This document shows, one piece after another, positions 57,043 through 64,000 of a DNA stretch of 64,000 bases. The position numbers and the translations under genes were made by a program. The number at the start of each line of letters is the position of its first letter. The first letter of the stretch is position 1. The notes beneath the pieces were generated by a model. It was not told where the DNA came from. It did no database searches and saw only the letters and a program-made list of their open reading frames with translations. Source of the DNA: Bipolaris cookei (lineage: Eukaryota > Ascomycota > Dothideomycetes > Pleosporales > Pleosporaceae); NCBI GenBank assembly GCA_002286855.1, contig NRSV01000002.1:678152-742151 (forward strand), given 5' to 3'.

Positions 57043-58303
57043 TCAAAGCCCCAGCCAGAAACAGACTACCAGCTACCACACCCAGCAAGGTGACGAGGAT
57101 GATCTGACCCTTGCCGGTCAAGGCGAGGTAGGACATGACGCCCACAATGACTTCCCAGCGTCGTGCGGCATCCCGTCTGGCTTTCCACTGGGGGTTGATG
57201 TCAAAGGGCGCACGGGAAAAGACTTCGTTGATGCCCATTTTGATGGGCTTTTCGTCGACGCGCACGGATAGAGCAACAGGACGGTGGTCTGACGTGGGCT
57301 GAATAGGGAGAGCGGTGTAGATCTGGGGTTCTAGGTCTGACGGAGACCCGGCGCGTAGAAAGAGGATCCGGTCACACCACGAGGGATATCGGTGCTTTGA
57401 CCAGTGCCACGATTCAACCTCACCGGCGAGAGAGTGTTTGGAAGTGGAGTACTTGTATGTAGGCGGGAAGGTGATGGGGAGCTCCTCGAAACCATGCAGT
57501 GTGCGCTTGGCGTCTTTCTCTCTAATCAATTGGTCATGTTTTAGCAAATGTGAAAAGTGTCTGGATGATGACTCTGACTCGGTAGGCTGAGGGTAGGACT
57601 TGGGAGCGTCACCATCTGGTGGGCTGTCACTAGTGCGATAGTTTAGGTCGCCGTAAAAGAAGAGGTGGTTGCCAGGCGTAAAAAGACCGTTGTGATCAGC
57701 GGGAGCATCTGGAGAGGCGGCTAGAAGGGGTCTTTGTTCGCTCGAGCTGTAGGCGGTCTCATCACCATTGACAAAGACCAAATTGCGCACCAGGTTCTCC
57801 CAGTCCTTGTTGCGCGCTTCCACGTTCCTTTCCATGGGCGCAAGATGGGCTGCAGCAAAGGTAAGATCAAGGGTGTCGTCGGCGCCGGGACACGCCAGGC
57901 CGATGCGCATCGCAACAGCCCCCTTGTTGCCCATGTTAGAAAAGCCGACGCCTGCGCCTGCGGACTGTATCCATTGTATCCTCTCGAGGATGGCAGGCTT
58001 TGCAAACAGCATCAGGCCCGTCATGCCCAGGCTACGCGTAGCCACGTGCTCGAGGGAGCTGCTGCCCTGGTTGTGGAGGTCGGCAGCAAGCTGGACAGTC
58101 GTAGTCACGCGGTCGAAGTAGGGCTTCAAATAAGATCCACCGAGAAATGAGTAGGCAATGGGGGCAATTTCCTGCAGTGAGATGGCGACAATGTCTGGCA
58201 CGGGCGTTTCCTTGGGGAGCGCGTCAAAGAAGGACGGCGCCAGTGCCTGCGGGTCGACGAGGTTACGCGCCGCATTGAAGGTGACGAGGTACAGCTCCAG
58301 CAT
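57035..58303 (-). CDS. Inositol polyphosphate 5-phosphatase, tail-anchored
   Basis: A single exon of 422 residues from the ATG at 58303. It has the Mg-dependent 5-phosphatase (endonuclease/exonuclease-fold) set in order: VTFNAARN at the start, DIVAISLQEIAP, GFSNMGNKGAVAMRI, FAAAHLAPME, FFYGDLNYR, YPSWCDRILF and SDHRPVALSV. These enzymes remove the 5-phosphate from phosphoinositides or inositol phosphates. A hydrophobic C-terminal segment (about 397-419, IILVTLLGVVAGSLFLAGAL) should anchor it in a membrane with the catalytic domain in the cytosol, suggesting a phosphoinositide substrate. There is no SAC domain. Intact. Confidence 0.93.
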   Translation of the reverse strand: MLELYLVTFNAARNLVDPQALAPSFFDALPKETPVPDIVAISLQEIAPIAYSFLGGSYLKPYFDRVTTTVQLAADLHNQGSSSLEHVATRSLGMTGLMLFAKPAILERIQWIQSAGAGVGFSNMGNKGAVAMRIGLACPGADDTLDLTFAAAHLAPMERNVEARNKDWENLVRNLVFVNGDETAYSSSEQRPLLAASPDAPADHNGLFTPGNHLFFYGDLNYRTSDSPPDGDAPKSYPQPTESESSSRHFSHLLKHDQLIREKDAKRTLHGFEELPITFPPTYKYSTSKHSLAGEVESWHWSKHRYPSWCDRILFLRAGSPSDLEPQIYTALPIQPTSDHRPVALSVRVDEKPIKMGINEVFSRAPFDINPQWKARRDAARRWEVIVGVMSYLALTGKGQIILVTLLGVVAGSLFLAGALTR

Positions 58304-59024
58304 GGCGTGTCGTGGTGCACACTATGGGGTGTATTTAGCTGGCGGCGACAATACGGATAAGCAGAGTGCTTGTATGCAGTGGAGTACATGCAATCTTCAG
58401 AATCGCAGTGCTGGGCTGCATAGACTGCCCCGCTCTGACCAGGCGACAGGGGTCTTGCTATGATTATTTGCTTCTTGGAACGTGGGGGGTGGCCAGCGGT
58501 CAGCATTTGCTGGAGCTCCTCCGGGCCAAGGGTGTGTGTGTAGAAGGGCGGGCACAACCAGGGCAAACCCACTCTTGGCCTTATCGGTGTGTAATAAAGA
58601 TGGAGACGGTGATGGAGCGGAGAATGCCATTGAACGCGTGTAAATGGGATAGACTTCGCGGGATACTCGATTGGGGCTCGTTTAAGCTGACCCTGCATGT
58701 CCTGTCGTCAGAGGCGTTCAACCAACAGCAGCACGACGGGCCACGAAGCTCAAGCTGTGCAAAGGACCGAATGATTTCATACCTCGTGTCGATTGCTGTG
58801 TACATCGTGAACTTTTCGCCTGCTTCCACTGCCTCTGCCCAAATTCTGTTCGACCTTTGGGTTGCTTCACCGACTTTGGGCTGCATCGCCTTGCCCTGAA
58901 TCCATACACACCTGCATACCCATACGTAGTATTGCCTCCACTGTATATTCCCTTTGGCAGCTTCTTTTCTGCGAGAGCCACTTCTACGAATCTCTGACCG
59001 TTGCATCTGTGTATTACAATTGCC
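58304..59024. promoter_or_regulatory. Divergent promoter region of the 5-phosphatase and SDR genes
   Basis: 721 bp between divergent starts. No TATA element or repeat that I can support. Open frames here on both strands are short and unrecognised. Confidence 0.35.
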
Positions 59025-60294
59025 ATGTTCAGGTCTCAGGTACTTCGGCACATTACTCGCGCGGCTACGGTACAGGCTCCTCGAGCAGCCTTCCGACCCG
59101 CACAGCCAGCTATTTCTTCAGTTCGACACTTCACCTCTTCTCCCAGTCATTTTGATAAAGATTCACAGAATGAAGACCAAGTCAATGCAGCGACGACGTC
59201 AGGCGAGCCTGGCGAGAGTGGTGGCCACGAGGGCCAGTATGCGCGAACTCGAGACGACATTGTCGTAGAGTATCCAGAAGAGAAGGACCTGCCACCTTCA
59301 AATCCCGTCGTAGGCCGTGGAGGCGAGCACTCGAAGCGCACACTGGCCTCCTTTTCCATGGAAGGCAAGGTAGCCGTCGTTACTGGTGGAGCTCGCGGTC
59401 TGGGCCTGGTCATGGCACAGGCGCTGGTTACATCTGGTGCCGACGTTGCCATTGTTGATATGAACAAAGAAGAGGGAGAGCGATCCGCACAGGGGCTCCT
59501 TGATGTCTACAAGAAGGAGAACCCCGGATCGAGAAAGTTAGAAATTCCTCCTCTCCACGTCCCACTCCAACTAACTCAAGACGCAGGACACCAAAGGTCA
59601 CAGCTCACTTTTGCGATGTCTCTAGTCCAACCTCAGTCAACCAGTCCTTTGCCGAGATCTTGAAGCGCCATGGCAAGGTCGACAACCTCGTCACATCTGC
59701 TGGCTTCACCGAGAACTACGATGCCATCTCCTACCCCCACGACCGCATGCAGAAGCTATGGGGCGTCAACGTCGATGGCACATACCTATACGCTGTGGCA
59801 GTGGCAAAGCACCTCATGGAGAGGAAGGTGCCGGGAAGCATTGTCATGATTGGCAGCATGTCTGGCTCCATTGTCAATGTCCCGCAACCGCAAGCCCCGT
59901 ATAATGCTGCAAAGGCAGCAGTGCGACACTTGGCGGCTAGTTTAGCCGTTGAGTGGGCGGGTGCAGGAATTCGCGTGAACTGCATTTCCCCTGGATACAT
60001 GCTTACTGCATTGTACGTAGATCTTTTGTCGCCAACCAAAACGATGCTGACGGTGCTGCAGGACCAAGAAGATTCTCGACGACAACCCAGAACTTCAGAA
60101 GCAGTGGACATCGCTGATTCCTGTCGGCAAGATGGGACGTCCCGAGGATCTGATGGGCGCTGTCACTTTCTTGTCCAGCGACGCTAGCTTATACGTTACT
60201 GTGAGTAGTACCTAGATGCAGTTAACAAGTAGCTGCTAATCAGACAATATAGGGTGCGGATCTCCGGGTTGACGGAGCTTACACCTGCACGTAA
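59025..60294 (+). CDS. Mitochondrial-type short-chain dehydrogenase, sorbose reductase/arabinitol dehydrogenase-like
   Basis: Four exons (59025-59536, 59587-60012, 60062-60200, 60253-60294; introns 49-52 bp, the first with ACTAAC) give 372 residues. A basic, Ser/Ala-rich N-terminus (MFRSQVLRHITRAATVQAPR) looks like a mitochondrial presequence and is followed by a polar linker to about residue 110. The SDR domain has TGGARGLGL for cofactor binding, VDNLVTSAGF (NAG-type), the catalytic GSMSGS and YNAAKAA, IRVNCISPGYM, and the C-terminal GADLRVDGAYTCT. Related fungal enzymes reduce ketoses such as L-sorbose or oxidise polyols with NADP(H). The exact substrate cannot be read from the sequence. 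Intact. Confidence 0.9.
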
Positions 60295-60768
60295 GCGCAT
60301 GTGATAGAGATTAGTAGACTGCATATGCCTTGCCGCATTCATTTTGGCGTTGAAATGCGTCGTATGCGTCCAGCTACGCCCAGGTGGTTACAGACAGACT
60401 GCAATGATGAACCTCTTCACCTCTTTGTTTCCCCCAATTGCGCTCGTGACTTCGTCTGCTGTGTGCTTGTGTCTCTCCATCGTAGCCCCAAACCCAGTTC
60501 CCCACAAATGGTTGATGGCGACCAGGCCATCCTAGACAAGGTGGGCGCACCGTGTCTTAGTCATGGCCAGATTTCAGCCTCGCTGTGGCCGTGCGCTGTG
60601 GCAGGTGCAACACTCCACCCACCCAGTTCCCGCCCTGCATAAGCTCTAGGGCCCTCTGCAAGCCGACCAACAAGGGCGTCTCTTGTCGCGCAATGAAGCA
60701 CAAACAGTGACTTGTGTCCGCTTTATACCGACTCTCCTCTCTCTCTGACCCGCGGCCGGGCCGAAGCC
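60295..60768. other. Intergenic: SDR 3' end and promoter of the Rab-GAP gene
   Basis: No gene. A CT-rich stretch (CTCTCCTCTCTCTCTGACC) lies just before the ATG at 60769 and is a typical fungal initiator region. Confidence 0.5.
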
Positions 60769-63700
60769 ATGTTCAACATCTCGAACCTGGTGCAGAAGGC
60801 CCAACAGTACATTGAACCCACGCTCAACACCATCGCTGCTCCCATATCCACAGACCGACGGCCCTCTAAAGCCACCCTTTTTCGCTACCAGTTTCGACTT
60901 CCCGACTCGCAGAATCCCCTCCAAGAGATCACCGCCGAGCTTACACTCCAACCCCACCACTCCACGAGGGGTAACGGCGACGTCACATCCGACAAGGACC
61001 GCGGCCAGGGCAACCATTATGTGGGCAAACTACATCTTAGCGAGCAGTATCTCTGCTTCTCGACGCAGGGCTCAAGCTTCATTAATACTGCAAGCCTGAG
61101 CTCCTCGAGCAGCTTCACAGGCCAAACCCATGGCGCGGGACCGGCGGGCAACGGTTTCACTCTACCACTATGCGGTATACGGCGCGTAGAGCGCCTGCAC
61201 AGCCAGAGCTATATGTTTGCGCTCGCAATTACCACATGGAACGGTACTCCAGACTCCAAGTCACAAGCGCCTGCTGGGCAGAAGCTTACGATTCAGCTTG
61301 CCGGCTCGCGGCAGGCATGCGAACGGTTTTGCGATGGCCTCAAGAAAGGCTTGAGGGAAGGTGTCAAGGAAGTGGAGAATCTACGCAAGGTGGTCGCTCA
61401 GTGCTACTCCGAGTATCTGCTCACCGACGATGAGGGAAAGAAACCGGGCGATGATGGCAAGCCAGCAAGGGAACACCCAGATACAGGCTTAGGCATGATA
61501 TTCCGATACCCCGGAAATGCAAGAAAACTTAGAGATGCCACAAAGATACGTCTCTGGCGTGAATACTTGAAAGGCGAGTTGAACTTAGCTCATGCACAAA
61601 AGCATTGCTAACGTGCAACAGACAACGGCCGAAGCGCAACCCTGATCCGACAGCCCACCTTCCACAAACTCATCCGCGTCGGTCTACCCAATCGTTTAAG
61701 AGGTGAAATGTGGGAACTCACGTCGGGGGCCTTTTTTCTACGCTTGCAGAATCCGAACCTCTATACCGAAACATTGCAAAAATACTCTGGGCGAGAGTCG
61801 CTGGCTATAGATGAGATTGAGAAGGATCTGAACAGGAGTTTGCCCGAGTACCCAGGCTTCCAGAGTGAAGAGGGTATTGGCAGGCTCCGGAGGGTATTGA
61901 CGGCATACAGCTGGACAAACGAAGAAGTCGGTTATTGCCAGGCGATGAACATTGTAGTCGCAGCGTTGTTGATGTATGTGTGCCCCTCGACGTGCAGCTT
62001 CTTGACTCTAACCAATAAAGATACATGTCCGAATCACAGGCCTTCTTCCTTCTTTCTGTGCTGTGTGATCGCCTTCTTCCCGGCTACTACTCGCAAACCA
62101 TGTACGGCACACTCCTCGACCAAAAGGTTTTCGAATCTCTTGTGGAGAAGACTATGCCCATACTCTGGGACCATCTCGTCAAATCCGACGTACAACTGTC
62201 CGTTGTTTCCTTGCCGTGGTTTCTTTCGCTCTATATCAACTCCATGCCTCTGATCTTTGCTTTCCGTGTTCTAGATGTCTTCTTCCTCGAAGGCCCAAAG
62301 GTTCTCTTTCAAATCGGCCTTGCTATCCTCCGCATAAACGGTGAAGAATTACTCGATGCAGCAGACGACGGCTCTTTCATCTCCGTCTTGAAGTCTTACT
62401 TCTCTCGACTTGACGAATCCGCACATCCAAAGTCGGAAAACCCCAAGCTGCGTGCTGTCACCCGATTCCAGGAACTCATGGTTGTGGCCTTTAAGGAATT
62501 TGCTGGCATCACGCAAAACACCATTTCAGAGCAGCGTGCCAAACATAAAGACGCTGTACTAGAGAACATAGAAAGTTTTGCCAAACGCACATCAATAAGG
62601 AACCTTGGTCCAGACAGCAAAAAGTTGAGTCTAAACGATCTCGGATTCCTGTACGATAAATTCTACGCCGTACTCTACGAGCGACAACAACGAGCCGAGA
62701 TTATGCAGCAAGAAGCTGAGCGCAAAGCAAAGGCTAGCAGGATGAAAGCAACTGAAGTCGTCACGGGTATTTCCAGCAGTGCGGAGAAGGGGCGAGTAGC
62801 GCTCGGGCCCAGTCCTACGCAGATGGATTACGATGCCTTTAGAGAATTTCTTGCTGGTAAGTTGTTTGGCAATTTTGAGCAATATTTGGACACCTTTGCT
62901 AACAAACTAGTCAGGCATTGCGAAATGGGCTATTACCGACTCACCAACCTCTCCGCCTGAGTCCAGCAGTAACCAAAATGCACATTCATATTTTGGAAAC
63001 AGTATGAGAAAACGGCCGCCCATGTCCCCATGGGGCTCGGGACCAGAGCCTGCAGACCACGAATTCATGCGCCGCCTGTTCCGACGTTGGGATGTCGACA
63101 TGACAGACTCGTTGTCGCTGCAGAACGTTGTCACTGGTTTTGCCAATGTCAAGGGAACTAAAGACATTATGTCTAACATTAGCTATTTCTTTGAGCTTTA
63201 CGACGATGACGGCGATGGCAAAGTAGATCGCGAGGGTATTCTGAGGATCTCAGAGGCCCTCTTGTTCTTATCGCGGCGAGGCATACATGACCCAAGCCCT
63301 GCTGCTTCATCGCTCGACGTAAGTTCTGGGTCTAACTCAGAGCGCGCTGGCCGTGACGAGCAGTTTTTGAGCAGCGTGTCTGCATTTATTCGCAATTGCT
63401 TCGAATATGCCGACCCTGATCACCCCTCGAACCAAGCAGGCCGAGACATAGATCAGATCAAGGACGACGTTGACAACTTTGCGATTGGCGACAGTGACGA
63501 AGACGACCTGATAGACTTTGGCTCTGAGCCCGGCACTCCAAAAGCAAAACCGGCCAAGCTTGAAAAGTCGGAACACAACCCGTTGTCGCCCACACTCTCA
63601 AATCGTACAATGGATTCTGATCTGGAAGGACGAAGCGAGAAAGCAAAGTCGGCAAATCTGGCGCTGGACCCTAACAAGCCTCTCCATATCACGCTTCCTA

Positions 63701-64000
63701 CCTTCCGTATGGTCATTCTCGCAGATGAAGCGTTACTAAACTTCTTTGAGGTTGGTTTCTCTTCATCGTTCCGCCTCGCTGATGAGACGCTTCCTTCGGC
63801 GTCTAGCTTCCATAACCTCACAACCTTTGCCAATGCTGGAAAGCAAGGAGGTGCTGCAGGCGGCTTGGGTGGTGTTGTTGGTGGAGCCGGGGTCGGTGTT
63901 GTACCACCTGGCAAGGGGCTCCGAGGCATGCTTGACAATATTGTCAATGATGGCATGCGAGTTGCAACAGAGGTCAGAAGAAGGTATGACGAGGCTCAAA
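60769..64000 (+). CDS. GRAM/TBC/EF-hand Rab GTPase-activating protein, Gyp2/TBC1D8-9-like (partial, runs off the window)
   Basis: Exons 60769-61573, 61622-61973, 62021-62856 and 62915 to the window end give about 1026 residues so far. The first intron has a GC donor (GCGAGT), the others GT. A GRAM-like domain (about 60-210) contains YVGKLHLSEQYLCFST. The TBC domain (about 285-500) starts at IRVGLPNRLRGEMWE and carries the catalytic Arg in IEKDLNRSLP and the Gln in GYCQAMN (relatives have GYCQGMN); LCDRLLPGYYSQTMYG and VSLPWFLSLY follow. An EF-hand (DDDGDGKVDREG) comes next, then acidic disordered sequence. It activates Rab GTP hydrolysis in membrane traffic. A 45 nt in-frame GTAAGT...GCAG stretch at about 63319-63363 is kept as coding because the DEQFLSSVS motif spans it. 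Confidence 0.92.

Noticed and set aside
63319..63363. Possible 45 nt intron (GTAAGT...GCAG) in the Rab-GAP gene
   Set aside because: Removing it would delete part of the DEQFLSSVS motif that relatives have, and the length is a multiple of three without stops. Coding is more likely.

Overview
The window reads as nuclear DNA of a filamentous ascomycete. Genes carry short GT-AG introns of about 45-130 bp, and the families present are typical of Pezizomycotina: Zn2Cys6 regulators with fungal-specific domains, DUF4360 and fruit-body-type secreted proteins, Atg15, a GH64 glucanase, and an NLR-like ankyrin protein. The gene set would suit Dothideomycetes (Pleosporales), but that placement is inference. 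I found no convincing tRNA, rRNA or CRISPR.

Layout. 0-15 kb: a secreted DUF4360 protein (-), 4.8 kb without a recognisable gene, a cysteine-rich secreted fruit-body-type protein (+), mitochondrial nicotinamide nucleotide transhydrogenase (+) and a Cti6-like PHD-finger protein (+). 15-24 kb: a small two-exon gene (-), then a tryptophan-catabolism island with kynureninase (-) and indoleamine 2,3-dioxygenase (+) head to head over a 379 bp promoter, a Zn2Cys6 regulator (-) convergent with the dioxygenase, and a probably broken gene (-). 24-33 kb: a GH64 glucanase (-), a second Zn2Cys6 regulator (-), a TMEM205-like membrane protein (-), a LINE remnant (+) and a rhamnogalacturonan-acetylesterase-like SGNH hydrolase (+). 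33-45 kb: a ten-exon, about 2150-residue NLR-like ankyrin protein (-), head to head with a DUF6601-like membrane protein (+), then Atg15 lipase (+). 45-57 kb: a gene-poor, partly AT-rich tract with one small gene, an inverted repeat, an SDR pseudogene, a degenerate exon and a regulator whose zinc cluster looks destroyed. 57-64 kb: inositol polyphosphate 5-phosphatase (-), a mitochondrial-type SDR (+) and a GRAM/TBC/EF-hand Rab-GAP (+) that runs off the window.

The most interesting signals are these. (1) The 8-mer TCCGACGC lies in an 11-bp-phased direct repeat in the shared kynureninase/dioxygenase promoter, and again inside a 14-bp perfect palindrome upstream of the neighbouring Zn2Cys6 regulator. 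This suggests a small autoregulated tryptophan-catabolism regulon. (2) The NLR-like protein has Cys at its lipase-type nucleophile position, Gln in place of the Walker A lysine and a long Q/P/Y-rich tail after its ankyrin repeats, and is divergently paired with a membrane protein. (3) A cluster of decaying genes lies at 51-57 kb.

Exon boundaries were set by hand from splice signals, frame and family fit. For each multi-exon model described as complete, the exon lengths sum to a multiple of three.
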